Positions 14,612 to 22,820 of a stretch of DNA of 53,041 bases are shown piece by piece. This stretch comes from Candidatus Woesearchaeota archaeon (GTDB taxonomy: Archaea; Nanobdellota; Nanobdellia; Woesearchaeales; ARS49). The notes below the pieces were generated by a model that saw only the letters and a list, made by a program, of their open reading frames with translations, was not told where the DNA came from and did not search any database. A program made the translations under genes and the position numbers. Within the stretch, counting starts at the first letter, position 1. The number at the start of each line of letters is the position of its first letter. The DNA is taken from NCBI GenBank assembly GCA_003599055.1, contig QZIM01000019.1, forward strand, positions 1 through 53,041, given 5' to 3'.

Positions 14612-14971
14612 ATGAAAAAAGATTCCTGGTGGGGACGCATCTGCTCGGTTGACCTGCACCAATGCGACGTCAAATTAGTCAACAACCCTCTTGCAATCAA
14701 ACGATACGTTCGGCAGCTTTGCACGCTCATTAAAATGAAACGGCACGGCCCGTGCAGGGTTGAGCGGTTCGGCTCCGGCCGCCTTCGCGGCCACTCAATG
14801 ATGCAATTCATTGAGACTTCAAGCATCACGGCGCACTTTGACGACTTCGGCCACCGCGCATTCATTGACGTCTTTAGCTGCAAGAAATTCGATTCGAAAA
14901 AAGTTGCCGCGTTCAGCAAAAAATTCTTCCGCGCAAAACGCGCACGAACACACGTTTACGAACGCCGGTGA
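14612..14971 (+). CDS. speD: SpeD-like S-adenosylmethionine decarboxylase
   Basis: The 119-aa protein has the size of class 1b proenzymes. The segment FIETSSITAHFDDFGHRAF (67-85) followed by IDVFSCKKFD aligns with the family's ESHxxxH...DxFxC region. Ser70 would be the pyruvoyl precursor, His75 the processing histidine and Cys90 the proton donor. The residue before the Ser is Thr rather than Glu, as in a divergent archaeal/CPR subgroup. It would make decarboxylated SAM for polyamines, or a related amino acid if the substrate has changed. TTTTTAAAAA lies about 25 nt before the ATG. The end overlaps the convergent 14956 gene by 16 nt. Confidence 0.75.
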   Translation: MKKDSWWGRICSVDLHQCDVKLVNNPLAIKRYVRQLCTLIKMKRHGPCRVERFGSGRLRGHSMMQFIETSSITAHFDDFGHRAFIDVFSCKKFDSKKVAAFSKKFFRAKRARTHVYERR

Positions 14972-15504
14972 CTCCTCAAATGCGCAGAACGCTCACGAAT
15001 GTGATGGTGCACCAGGTAAAACCGCGCCTTCCACAGCCGCAAAAACCGCGGAACACCCCTTAACAGGCGCACTTCCCGCGCATACTTTGCTCCTGCCTCT
15101 GCCTCGCGCAATACGCGAAGCTCCTTCAGAAACTCCGCCTCCCTTAGCAACCTTGCTTCCCGAAGCAGCGCAACCTCGTGCAATGCCTTTTGGGCGGTTT
15201 CTCCTGCTGCCACAAGCTCCCTTGCAATGAAAAACGCGCGAAAAACAAGATAAAACGGAAACACGGCAATAATGTCAAGCCAGTACAGCTTAATGAACGG
15301 AACCACCTTTCTCGTGTGGCGCCACTTAAAGACCAAGTCCACGACAAAGAACGTGATGATGATGTAATCCGCGATAATAATCGGCGTGTGCAACGGCTCC
15401 GCATACCTTGTGAACTCCAAAATAATAATGACGGTCAGCAAGACCAGCATATACGGAATCGCCTTATCGACAAACAGCTCAGCACCCTCCAGCTTATGCT
15501 TCAT
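14956..15504 (-). CDS. Voltage-sensor-like ion channel domain protein
   Basis: The 182-aa protein has an N-terminal helix pair and further hydrophobic helices: residues ~15-32, ~38-58 (IIIADYIIITFFVVDLVFKW, with the S2/S3-like D-x-x-F-K-W) and ~70-95 (KLYWLDIIAVFPFYLVFRAFF). These resemble S1-S3 of voltage-gated channels. The C-terminal third is a long, very basic helix (LLREARLLREAEFLKELRVL, later RLLRGVPRFLRLWKARF), with the last part like an S4. There is no pore domain. Its ATG overlaps the stop of transketolase (ATGA), so they are co-transcribed. Confidence 0.6.
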   Translation of the reverse strand: MKHKLEGAELFVDKAIPYMLVLLTVIIILEFTRYAEPLHTPIIIADYIIITFFVVDLVFKWRHTRKVVPFIKLYWLDIIAVFPFYLVFRAFFIARELVAAGETAQKALHEVALLREARLLREAEFLKELRVLREAEAGAKYAREVRLLRGVPRFLRLWKARFYLVHHHIRERSAHLRSHRRS

Positions 15505-17297
15505 TTCAGCACCGCGCGAACGATGGCCTTTGCATCAATTCCCGCCCAATCGAGCAACTCTTTTGGGCTTCCCGACATCGGAACCTTCCTTACACAAAGA
15601 TGCACTATCGGAATACCGAGCGCGGCAACCGCCTCACCCAAACCGCCCGCCGCAGAATGGTCCTCAACCACAACAACTTTCCTGTTCATCGAGAGCTTTC
15701 GGATGGTTTTTTCATCAAGAGGCTGAACGGAATAGGCGTCAAGCACGGTGACTTGTTTTCCTTTCTTCTTCAGTTCAGATGCTGCCTTGAGGGACTCGTG
15801 GACCGTTACGCCCGCCGCAATAATCAGCGCCGCGCTCCCTTTTGCCACAACCTTACTTCCGCCGATTCTGAACGACTCTGACGACTTGTACACCATTGGC
15901 GTTTTCGGGCGAGACGTCCGAAGGTATGCAATTCCCCTGTGCCTTGCCGCAAGCGCAGTACACGCCTCTGCACTCACCGCATCAGACGGGTACAACACAA
16001 CGCTGCCTGGCACTCCGCGAAACAGGGCAATATCCTCAAGCCCCATCTGCGACGGCCCGTCCTCGCCGATAGACACGCCAACGTGCGAGCCGCAGAACTT
16101 GATATTAAGCCCTGAAATTCCCGCCATTCGTACCTGGTCGTGCGCACGTGTCAGGAACGCGGCAAACGTGCTCACAAACGGAACAAAACCGCGCGCCGCC
16201 AAACCGCACGCAGCCCCAACCATATTCTGCTCGGCAATAAAACAATCAAAAAACCGGTGCGGGTATTTTGCCCTGAACTTTTCGGAGAACGTCGAATTCT
16301 TCACGTCAGCGTCAAGGGCAACCACTGCGCTGTTTTCTCCGAGCTTTTGCAGCATACTTCCGTATGCTTCGCGTGTTGCCACGCTTGCGCCAGATGCGTA
16401 CGGTGAAACTTTTGGGGATGAGACGGGCACATCCTTGGAAGAGCTTGCCTTCGCCCTTTGCACGAACTTCCCTGCGTCAATGCTTGGCATCGGGCCAAGC
16501 TCGTCAAGCGCGCTATGCAATTGCTCTTCGCTGAGCGTTTTCCCGTGCCAGCCCTCCTTGTTTTCAAGGAACGAGATTCCTTTTCCCTTAAGCGTCCTTG
16601 CAATAATAATGCTTGGCCTTGCTGATTTTTTTGCCGTTTTAAGGGCGCTCAAAATTGCCCTGATATTGTGGCCGTCAATTACCTCTGCCGCCCAGCCGAA
16701 CGACTCGAACTTTCTTTTCCAACGCAGCGCATTATGACCGTGCAAACTCTCACCCGACTGGCCCAAACGGTTGCAGTCAAGAATTGCGGTGACGCTATTT
16801 AGCTTCCACTTTTCCGCAAGCGCCGCCGCCTCCCACACGCTCCCTTCCGCACACTCTCCGTCACCGAGCATAACAAAAACACGTGACTTTGACCTTTGCA
16901 GCCTTGCTGCGAGCGCTAAGCCCAGCCCTGCGCTCAAGCCCTGCCCCAAACTTCCCGTCGCTATCTTTACAAACGGCATTCGCGGGGTCGGATGCCCCTC
17001 GAGCAAAGAACCGAATTTGCGGTACGATGAAAGCGAAGAGACAGGAATAATTCCTGCCTCTGCATACGCCGCCCACAACATCGGGCTTGCGTGACCCTTG
17101 CTCAGCACAAACTCATCACTGTTTGGATTCTTTGGATTTTTTGGGTCAAGCCTGAGCTCGCTGAAAAACAGACAAGACATCAGCTCAGCCATACTCAGAC
17201 AAGTCGTCGGATGCCCGCTCCCTGCCCGCGTCGTCATCCTCAGCACGTGATGGCGAAGGCGCAGGGCTATTTGCGCCAATACTGCCTCTTTTTTCAT
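15501..17297 (-). CDS. tkt: Transketolase
   Basis: The 598-aa enzyme is one continuous chain; many archaea split it into two genes. N-terminal domain: RAGSGHPTTCLSMAELM, LSKGHASPMLWAAY, TGSLGQGLSAGLGLA and the thiamine-diphosphate motif GDGECAEGSVWEAA to CNRLGQSG. Middle domain: FIAEQNMVGAACGLA with the catalytic Glu, and GVSIGEDGPSQMG. The C-terminal domain ends at residue 598. It moves two-carbon units in the non-oxidative pentose phosphate pathway. I start at the ATG at 17297 since ATTATAAATACC lies 27 nt upstream. It is co-transcribed with the voltage-sensor-like gene. Confidence 0.92.
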   Translation of the reverse strand: MKKEAVLAQIALRLRHHVLRMTTRAGSGHPTTCLSMAELMSCLFFSELRLDPKNPKNPNSDEFVLSKGHASPMLWAAYAEAGIIPVSSLSSYRKFGSLLEGHPTPRMPFVKIATGSLGQGLSAGLGLALAARLQRSKSRVFVMLGDGECAEGSVWEAAALAEKWKLNSVTAILDCNRLGQSGESLHGHNALRWKRKFESFGWAAEVIDGHNIRAILSALKTAKKSARPSIIIARTLKGKGISFLENKEGWHGKTLSEEQLHSALDELGPMPSIDAGKFVQRAKASSSKDVPVSSPKVSPYASGASVATREAYGSMLQKLGENSAVVALDADVKNSTFSEKFRAKYPHRFFDCFIAEQNMVGAACGLAARGFVPFVSTFAAFLTRAHDQVRMAGISGLNIKFCGSHVGVSIGEDGPSQMGLEDIALFRGVPGSVVLYPSDAVSAEACTALAARHRGIAYLRTSRPKTPMVYKSSESFRIGGSKVVAKGSAALIIAAGVTVHESLKAASELKKKGKQVTVLDAYSVQPLDEKTIRKLSMNRKVVVVEDHSAAGGLGEAVAALGIPIVHLCVRKVPMSGSPKELLDWAGIDAKAIVRAVLK

Positions 17298-17392
17298 ACC
17301 CCTTGCATATCCTGCGGTATTTATAATCGTTTTCCCTGTTTCCAAAATGAACATTCCGCCCGCAGAATACTTTTAACCTCGCGCTTCCTTCA

Positions 17393-18064
17393 ATGCCAAA
17401 AATGACGGTGATTGTAAAACAGGAAGTCCCGTGGACAGAACTTGAAGAACGCATACGACAAGTTCCCCTCAAAGCAAAAGACGCAGACGGAAACCAAATA
17501 TTCCCGTACGCGAACGCACGCATTTCCCTTCGCTCAGTCCATCCCGAAGAACTCGCGCCATCAAGCTTCTATATCATTGAGCGAAACTTACAACTCCAAC
17601 GGGACCTGCGGGCACATCTGCTTTGCCAGGGATACGACTCGCTTTCCCTTCGCGGCGCGCTCGAGCTTGAAACCCCGGAAAGCCTTATGCGCCTCCTTCC
17701 TCCGGTTGTTGAAGTTATGCACGAAAGAATAGGCCACCACAACGACCGCGGAGACATTGATTACTCAGGCAAAACCGCGCACATTCCCGTCCACATTATT
17801 ACTGACGGAATGCACCGCGCAGCCCTCGCGCGCGAACTGAACACCTCCCTCACCGTCATACACATCAGCAACATACCGCACGAACACCCAATTTACGCCC
17901 TGCCCAACGGATGGGACCAAGTGCGCGTCTTCACCGACGTTCCCAAAACAATGGAAGAAAAAAAGTTTTACCGACGGCGCGACAGTTATGCCCTCTACCG
18001 CGACTTTGACGTCCTTGGCTGCGGAAAGCCACGAGGGACGGGAAGCGGGCAGGTTAAGCGTTAG
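17393..18064 (+). CDS. hypothetical protein with ParB-like D-G-x-H-R motif
   Basis: The 223-aa soluble protein has a central VHIITDGMHRAALARELNTSL (about 134-154), which resembles the ParB/Srx fold signature (DGxHRxxAA) where a nucleoside triphosphate is bound. Flanking parts, including LPNGWDQVRVFTDVPKTM and the C-terminal RRRDSYALYRDFDVL, are not known to me. The match is short, so function stays open. ATG at 17393 and at 17402 are both possible; CTTTTAACC near 17371 favours the second. The stop overlaps the convergent rhodanese stop by 4 nt. Confidence 0.55.
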   Translation: MPKMTVIVKQEVPWTELEERIRQVPLKAKDADGNQIFPYANARISLRSVHPEELAPSSFYIIERNLQLQRDLRAHLLCQGYDSLSLRGALELETPESLMRLLPPVVEVMHERIGHHNDRGDIDYSGKTAHIPVHIITDGMHRAALARELNTSLTVIHISNIPHEHPIYALPNGWDQVRVFTDVPKTMEEKKFYRRRDSYALYRDFDVLGCGKPRGTGSGQVKR

Positions 18065-18342
18065 GCAGACCACTCGGCAAAGCCGCCCTGCACGTTTCTC
18101 ACCCTAAAACCCTTCTTTTCAAGAAAGTCAGCTGCGATTTGGCCGCGCGTGCCCCTTGCGCAGTAGGTGATAATTTCCCTGTCCTTGGGCAATGGGAGTT
18201 TTCCCGAATCACGAATCAATTGGCCAAGCGGAATTTTGTGCGCGCCCTCAATTTGCCCCGGCTCGTCACGTTCTCTCACGTCAATAATGTAACATTCATC
18301 CTTCTTTTGCCTTAATTCTTCTTTTTGTATCAATCCTGCCAT
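18061..18342 (-). CDS. Single-domain rhodanese sulfurtransferase
   Basis: The 93-aa protein is one complete rhodanese domain: CYIIDVRERDEPGQIEGAHK, then the active-site loop YCARGTRG with Cys61, and the C-terminal GFRVRNVQGGFAEW. It transfers sulfane sulfur from a persulfide; donor and acceptor are unknown. The ATG at 18342 lies 4 nt after the stop of mscS, and GGGGTG at that stop forms its ribosome site, so it is the second gene of that operon. A longer start at 18360 would run into mscS. Confidence 0.88.
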   Translation of the reverse strand: MAGLIQKEELRQKKDECYIIDVRERDEPGQIEGAHKIPLGQLIRDSGKLPLPKDREIITYCARGTRGQIAADFLEKKGFRVRNVQGGFAEWSA

Positions 18343-18346
18343 TCTT

Positions 18347-19375
18347 TCACCCCTGCACAATTTTTCTTACCGGCCACGAAATCTCAATCCCTTCCTTATC
18401 ATACCTTGCCTTCAGCGCCTTGATAAACTCGTGCGTCACGAGATACTTGTCCACCGCAGTCTCAATGCGCAGGACAACCGAGAAATTAATGTTCGAATCG
18501 CCAAACGTGTGAAACCGAACCAACGGCTCAAAACCCTTCACCGCGCCCTTCACCGACTTTTGAATGCCTTTTGCAACATCGATTGTCACCCTTTCGACCT
18601 TTTCCAAATCTTCCCTGTACGCAACACCGACCTGCACCACGGTCGACATTTCCCTCTCCGGCAAACTGTCATTAATGATGACGCTCTCCGCCAGCTTTGC
18701 ATTCGGTATCACGACAATATTGTTCGGCAGCGTGCGGATTCTCGTTGACCGCCAACCGATATCCTCAACTGTCCCCGACAAATTCCCCTCAATCTCAATA
18801 AAATCACCCACGTTCACCGGACGGTCACTGATGATGTGCATTCCCGCAAAAAAACTTGTGAGCGTATTTTGCAGCGCAAGACCAACCGCCAAACCGCCAA
18901 GACCGAGTGCGGCAATGAGCGGCGTAATCTCAATTGCAAAATAGTCAAGCACAATGAGAACTGCAAGAATATAGACCGTTGCCTTGGCCGCCCCGCCAAT
19001 CAGCCTTGGCGTCCTTTCAAACTTCTTTTGCACGTGCAGCCAGCGCGCAATCCCAAACGCGAGCAAACGGCCGAGCACAACCGCAACGAGCGCGACCGCA
19101 AGCACGAAAAACGTCCCTTCGACATATTTCTCATACCCGACAATGAACGAGGCAGTACTCAGCGCAACACGAAGCCCGATGAGCACGATGAGGAGCTGAA
19201 CCGGCGCCTCCAGGATAGTGATTATGTAATCATCAATATCGCTTTTTGTCTTCTTTGCCCACCGCTCAAAATACCGGCAACTTATCCAGTGCACAAGCTT
19301 TGCCAAAACCACTGCCCCGCCAACGATTAATGCAATGCGAAGCGCTTCCGTTCCCAAAAGAAACCCGTCCACCAT
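18347..19375 (-). CDS. mscS: Small-conductance mechanosensitive channel MscS
   Basis: The 342-aa protein has about four N-terminal hydrophobic helices followed by the MscS pore helix and beta domain: ALGLGGLAVGLALQNTLTSF, FAGMHIISDRPVNVGDFIEI, then GTVEDIGWRSTRIRTLPNN and VVIPNAKL. The C-terminal domain includes VAYREDLEKV. It opens under membrane tension and releases solutes on osmotic downshock. CTTTTATAAC (about 19398-19407) lies 27 nt before the ATG at 19375, and the same AT-rich element serves the divergent 19428 gene. Confidence 0.92.
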   Translation of the reverse strand: MVDGFLLGTEALRIALIVGGAVVLAKLVHWISCRYFERWAKKTKSDIDDYIITILEAPVQLLIVLIGLRVALSTASFIVGYEKYVEGTFFVLAVALVAVVLGRLLAFGIARWLHVQKKFERTPRLIGGAAKATVYILAVLIVLDYFAIEITPLIAALGLGGLAVGLALQNTLTSFFAGMHIISDRPVNVGDFIEIEGNLSGTVEDIGWRSTRIRTLPNNIVVIPNAKLAESVIINDSLPEREMSTVVQVGVAYREDLEKVERVTIDVAKGIQKSVKGAVKGFEPLVRFHTFGDSNINFSVVLRIETAVDKYLVTHEFIKALKARYDKEGIEISWPVRKIVQG

Positions 19376-19427
19376 ACCCCCTTGGCTTCGCAAATGTTAT
19401 AAAAGCATTGTGAATCAGAGCAGAACT

Positions 19428-19823
19428 ATGAAATCAGCCAAAAAAAGACAGGCAGAACACGTTCCTTCCTCACTTCGCTTGTGGTTCATCATTCACTTCT
19501 GGGCCGACCTTCTCTTTGCCCTGCCCCTCCTCTTTGCCCCCGGCCAGACCCTTGCATTTTTTGGCATTTCCGGCGACGCCATCCTTGCGCGGCTCATCGG
19601 CGCAGCACTCATCGGCATCGGCGGGACAAGCCTCCTTGAACGAAACGCTTCACGCGACACGTACTCTGCGCTTCTCACGCTCAAACTGCTCTGGAGCGGA
19701 ACTGCCACTTTTGCGCTTCTTTTCGGCGCAGCCACCACCGCCCTTTGGAGCCTTTGGCTGTTCACTGCGGTTTTCTTCGGATTCTTCTGCGTTTGGGCGT
19801 ACTTTAAGAAGACAGTATCATAA
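19428..19823 (+). CDS. Four-helix membrane protein of unknown function
   Basis: The 131-aa protein has a short basic N-terminus and four hydrophobic segments (about 19-42, 48-66, 79-98, 102-124), with HFWADLLFALPLLFAPG and a Gly-rich LIGAALIGIGGTSLLERN. Similar small four-helix proteins occur widely as uncharacterised membrane proteins. TTATAAAAG near 19396-19404 lies 28 nt before the ATG. It is divergent from mscS with a shared promoter region. Confidence 0.65.
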   Translation: MKSAKKRQAEHVPSSLRLWFIIHFWADLLFALPLLFAPGQTLAFFGISGDAILARLIGAALIGIGGTSLLERNASRDTYSALLTLKLLWSGTATFALLFGAATTALWSLWLFTAVFFGFFCVWAYFKKTVS

Positions 19824-19852
19824 AAAAACAGCCCTCTTTAAGGAATTCGCTA

Positions 19853-19918
19853 TCGACTATATAGTTTACCCAAAATTTGATAATTATATAAGTTATATAA
19901 ATTGTAAAAGCTTAAATA
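19853..19918 (+). promoter_or_regulatory. AT-rich promoter region of the 41-aa gene
   Basis: This stretch is markedly more AT-rich than its surroundings and holds several TATA-like units (CTATATAG, ATTATATAAG, TTATATAAAT, CTTAAATAG). The last one, at about 19912-19920, lies 25 nt before the ATG at 19941 and is the best basal box. The others could be extra protein-binding sites. Confidence 0.45.
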
Positions 19919-19940
19919 GTCCCCCGTCTTCCCACCGTCT

Positions 19941-20066
19941 ATGGCAACCAAAATGCTGAAAATGATACAGGACCCGTGTTTTGGAAAAAGCTACGAAGCA
20001 CAGCCCCAATGCGGCGGCTGCTGGATAAAAAAGTCCTGCCTCATCACGTACCGAAACCGCAAGTAA
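19941..20066 (+). CDS. 41-aa four-cysteine protein
   Basis: The ORF reads MATKMLKMIQDPCFGKSYEA and then QPQCGGCWIKKSCLITYRNRK. The spacing C-x10-C-x2-C-x5-C suits a single zinc or iron-sulfur site. Similar CFGxxxxxxxxxCxxCxxxxxC miniproteins are frequent in archaea, but I know of no function. The AT-rich promoter and a TATA box 25 nt upstream indicate a deliberately expressed gene. It is followed by an A-rich stretch and the convergent lamin-tail gene. Confidence 0.75.
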   Translation: MATKMLKMIQDPCFGKSYEAQPQCGGCWIKKSCLITYRNRK

Positions 20067-20096
20067 AGAAAAAAAGAAAAAAACTTGCCGTGTTCT

Positions 20097-20918
20097 TCAT
20101 CCGATTACGACTCTCATTGAGCCAACATACCTTCCCGGAACGGCATCCGCAGGCGCATTGATGCTCACCTTTGCCCGGTACTCTGACCTTGGCTGCACGA
20201 CAAAACTCCTGCCGCCCTCAATTGACACGCGGTCATCAGGTATTGAGAAACTCTTGTATTTTAGCTCATTCAGATTCACCTGCACGGCAATCGGCTCATC
20301 CCCGCCGTTGTAAATCCTCAGCGTCGCATCAGGGCGCAGCTTCAGCGACTCACTGATTTCAAAAAGAGGCACTGCGAGCGCGACCTCTGCATCAAGCGGA
20401 ACCAAAAGCCCCGCGTGAAAATCAGCAACACTTGCGATAAAATCCTCCGCATTATCACCCGTTGAACTGATACGCATCAGCGATTCACCCGCTAAGACTA
20501 ACGGAGCAGGAGTGCCTTCCTTTCGCTCCACCTCCTTGCCCCAACCAACCACGTCAACAGTCCTATTGCCGTCTTTTAATTCCACAAACGACGCGCCATT
20601 CCCAAGAGTCATCGTCTGCACGATGTCCGCACTTCTCCACTCAGGATTATCCTTCTTCTCATCCCAGCCCTCATCCGCGATGAGAAGAGACTTGCCGGGT
20701 GCCAAGACTGTACCGTCAGGGAGTATCACGTCCTTCTCTGACGATGCGGTTGCGAGCGTCCAACCCGAGAGGTCAACAGTGTCTTGGCCGTGATTGATGA
20801 GTTCGACCGCTTCACCGCCTGTTTCTGTTCCCAGAGGGTCATACAAGACCTGCTGAATGACCACCTCTGCGCTGACAAACGGCGCGAGCAGCGCTACCGC
20901 TAAAACAATATGTCTCAT
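20097..20918 (-). CDS. Secreted lamin-tail-domain (LTD) protein
   Basis: The 273-aa protein has a signal peptide (HIVLAVALLAPFVSA, cleavage near 17). A lamin-tail domain follows (about 18-135): VVIQQVLYDPLGTETGGEAVELINHG, VDLSGWTLATA, VLAPGKSLLIAD, ASFVELKDGNRTVDVVGW. The C-terminal part (about 170-273) looks like an Ig/CARDB-type beta sandwich ending in VPGRYVGSMRVVIG. It has no C-terminal anchor, so it may be released or held by partners. The ATG at 20918 is set by a perfect Shine-Dalgarno AGGAGGT, unlike the leaderless neighbours, and follows a structured leader. Confidence 0.8.
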   Translation of the reverse strand: MRHIVLAVALLAPFVSAEVVIQQVLYDPLGTETGGEAVELINHGQDTVDLSGWTLATASSEKDVILPDGTVLAPGKSLLIADEGWDEKKDNPEWRSADIVQTMTLGNGASFVELKDGNRTVDVVGWGKEVERKEGTPAPLVLAGESLMRISSTGDNAEDFIASVADFHAGLLVPLDAEVALAVPLFEISESLKLRPDATLRIYNGGDEPIAVQVNLNELKYKSFSIPDDRVSIEGGRSFVVQPRSEYRAKVSINAPADAVPGRYVGSMRVVIG

Positions 20919-20925
20919 TCTTCGT

Positions 20926-21056
20926 ACCTCCTTTGAAAAGTGCGCCGGGACGGGGACTTTCCGTCCTCCGGTAGACCGAAAGACTTTTGAACCCCGATGT
21001 CCTTTCGGACGCAAGGTTATCAGTCTTGCTGGCATACCGTGTTAGCCGACCCCGGC
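20926..21056 (-). ncRNA. Structured 5' leader (riboswitch-like candidate)
   Basis: The leader of the LTD gene can fold into a closed multi-hairpin element. CGCCGGGG (about 21056-21049) pairs with TCCCGGCG near 20943-20950 as an outer stem. Inside lie GCAAG/CTTGC with a 9-nt loop, GTCC-GAAA-GGAC with a GNRA loop, and GGACGG/CCGTCC, which competes with GGAC/GTCC. Immediately after comes AGGAGGT. TTCTAAAAGG near 21078-21087 could start the RNA about 25 nt later. I could not match it to a known class. Confidence 0.5.
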
Positions 21057-21157
21057 GTGTTTTCTTTTCTTTTTCTTTCCTTTTAGAAGTTGTTGGTGCG
21101 AAATCGGAAAAGAATACGGATGCGATTGGAATTCTTGCGGAAAAGAAGGGGAAAAGC

Positions 21158-21200
21158 GGAACGAAAAAAATCAGAAGAAAAAAGGAATAAGAAAAAAGAA
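21158..21200 (-). terminator. T-rich terminator of the 21202-22593 gene
   Basis: Read on the minus strand, several T-runs (TTTCTTTTTTCTTATTCC, TTTTTTCTTC, TTTTTTTCG) follow the stop codon at once. This is the usual archaeal U-tract terminator and separates the gene from the structured leader downstream. Confidence 0.55.
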
Positions 21201-21201
21201 A

Positions 21202-22593
21202 TTACGGCTGCCTTGAGCGGACAAGCATTGCGACCATACCGATAAGCACGAGCACAATGACCACGCTTGCCACAACCAAAAGCGCGACATACGCATTACT
21301 GTCCGTGAAGGACGAGCTTTGCGTTTGGCTGCGCGGCTGCGCTGCAACACCACCCGAAGTCGGAGGCGTCACAACAACCGGAGTCGTCTGAACCGGCTGC
21401 GTGGTTGTCTGCTGGCCGCTTTGCGTTGGCGCTTCTTCCGAACCGTCTTCGCACGCGCTCACAATCAAGTCAACGCTTGCCGAGTTGCTCGGAGCCACGG
21501 TATCAAAGAACGTGTTCACATCAACGCGAACCGTTCCTGCCTTTTGGCCCTTGGGAACCGGAACGTCAAAGGTGAACGTGCTCTCATCATCCTGGTCAAG
21601 CTCGATTGTTGCGCTCTTCTTTTGGAACTTGAGGTCAGGGATACTGACTTCAACCGCAACATCATCCTCATTGCGCTTGCCCAAGTTCAGCACGCGCGCA
21701 GTCACTTTCACGTTCTGCGCGTCACAGCTTTCAACCTGGCTTGGCGAAATGTCAACGCTCTGCACCTGGATGTCGTGCGTCAATCGCTCGATTTCCATAC
21801 GCACTTTCTGTGCTTCGCCGTGAATCGCACCGTTTTCATCAGTGCCCTTAACGGTTACGTCAATCGTCACGGTCCTTGCATCAGCGTCATCTTCAATGTT
21901 CAGGTCAAAGGTGAGTGAGTCCTCATCGCCTGCATCAAGGTCTTCGATGTCATCGCTGTCATCGTCAACATCAATGTCGCTTGAGGAACTGTCAACGCGG
22001 ATGTCAATTGTCTGGAACGTAATGCCGCTTGTTTTTGCCGCATTCTCGTTATCGTTAAAGAGGTTCTCAACCTCCACTTCCATCGTGCAGTCTTCGCCCG
22101 GCTTGAGGTTCTTGATAGTATCGCCGTTGTCGAGTGACTTGCTTGTGGTGTCGCACTGGATTCTGACCTTCTTGAGCTCAAGCTGGTTCCTTGCCTGAGC
22201 GGTCACATTCACGGTTTGCGTGAGCTGAAGAGAGCCGTTGTTTCCGCTGACAATAACCGTGCCGACCGGAAGCGCCTGCGCCTGCAGGGTAGTCGGGTCA
22301 ACCGCATTGTGCGTTAACGGGATAAAACCGCTTAAGGTCACGGTTGCTGCCTGGCCTGCGGCAAGGTCAGCGATGCTGCCCGGAGCGGACAATGAATAGG
22401 CAGGGTTACCTGAAAGCTGAATCGTAATTCCTGTCAGAGGAGAAGTTCCGTCGTTGACAATCGTAAACTGCGTGGTCACGTTGGCATTGCGGTCCTGGTT
22501 TGAGCTTCCGAGATTCGGAATTCCAACCTGAAGCGCTGAAGCACCAACTGCAACAAGCGCCAACATCACGATGAACATTGCGATTTTTTTCAT
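21202..22593 (-). CDS. Membrane-anchored surface protein with CARDB-like repeats (COG1361-like)
   Basis: The 463-aa protein has a signal peptide (about 1-20), then beta-sandwich repeats of the COG1361/CARDB kind: QFTIVNDGTSPLTGITIQLS, CTMEVEVENLFNDNENAA, VKVTARVLNLGKRNEDDVAV. A central stretch is extremely acidic (DIDVDDDSDDIEDLDAGDED), which suggests calcium or salt binding. A Thr/Pro/Gln-rich stalk (about 385-430) leads to a C-terminal membrane helix (about 435-458). It is an envelope protein exposed outside. GGGGTGG before the ATG is the ribosome site and CTTTATATAGG at about 22641-22651 the promoter. Confidence 0.8.
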   Translation of the reverse strand: MKKIAMFIVMLALVAVGASALQVGIPNLGSSNQDRNANVTTQFTIVNDGTSPLTGITIQLSGNPAYSLSAPGSIADLAAGQAATVTLSGFIPLTHNAVDPTTLQAQALPVGTVIVSGNNGSLQLTQTVNVTAQARNQLELKKVRIQCDTTSKSLDNGDTIKNLKPGEDCTMEVEVENLFNDNENAAKTSGITFQTIDIRVDSSSSDIDVDDDSDDIEDLDAGDEDSLTFDLNIEDDADARTVTIDVTVKGTDENGAIHGEAQKVRMEIERLTHDIQVQSVDISPSQVESCDAQNVKVTARVLNLGKRNEDDVAVEVSIPDLKFQKKSATIELDQDDESTFTFDVPVPKGQKAGTVRVDVNTFFDTVAPSNSASVDLIVSACEDGSEEAPTQSGQQTTTQPVQTTPVVVTPPTSGGVAAQPRSQTQSSSFTDSNAYVALLVVASVVIVLVLIGMVAMLVRSRQP

Positions 22594-22689
22594 TGTCTAT
22601 CCACCCCAAGAGGTCTATTTGCTACTCCAAAGGAGGGAATCCTATATAAAGGTTTCGGTTTTGTTAGCATTGGAGAGGGACGAATGGGG

Positions 22690-22769
22690 CGTTGGTTGTT
22701 TGTCGTTGGTGGTTGGTAGTTAGTTATCGGTGCTCAGTTGTCAGACGGCAGTTGTCAGAACGAAGTCGT
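22690..22769 (+). repeat. Dispersed GT-rich repeat, copy A
   Basis: In this otherwise gene-free interval (22594-22820) a tract of GGTTGGTAGTTAG-type units is followed by TCAGTTGTCAGACGGCAGT and TGTCAGAACG. The same two-part order recurs at 29545-29613 (copy B), and the first part also occurs in the tRNA-Thr intron. The rest of the interval holds the promoter of the 21202 gene and nothing else I can identify. Confidence 0.65.
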
Positions 22770-22820
22770 CAATTCTCAGAATTCGGATGCAACAATGCTG
22801 GACCTTTTGATGCGAAACGG

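Noticed and set aside
12638-17297. A full AMP to RuBisCO carbon pathway in the window
   Set aside because: Only AMP phosphorylase and transketolase are present; ribose-1,5-bisphosphate isomerase and RuBisCO are absent here.
20926-21056. Match of the leader to known riboswitch classes (c-di-GMP GEMM, TPP, fluoride) or a hammerhead core
   Set aside because: Fragments such as GGACGCAA or CTGATAA are present, but the order, strand or pairing of the conserved parts does not fit any of them.
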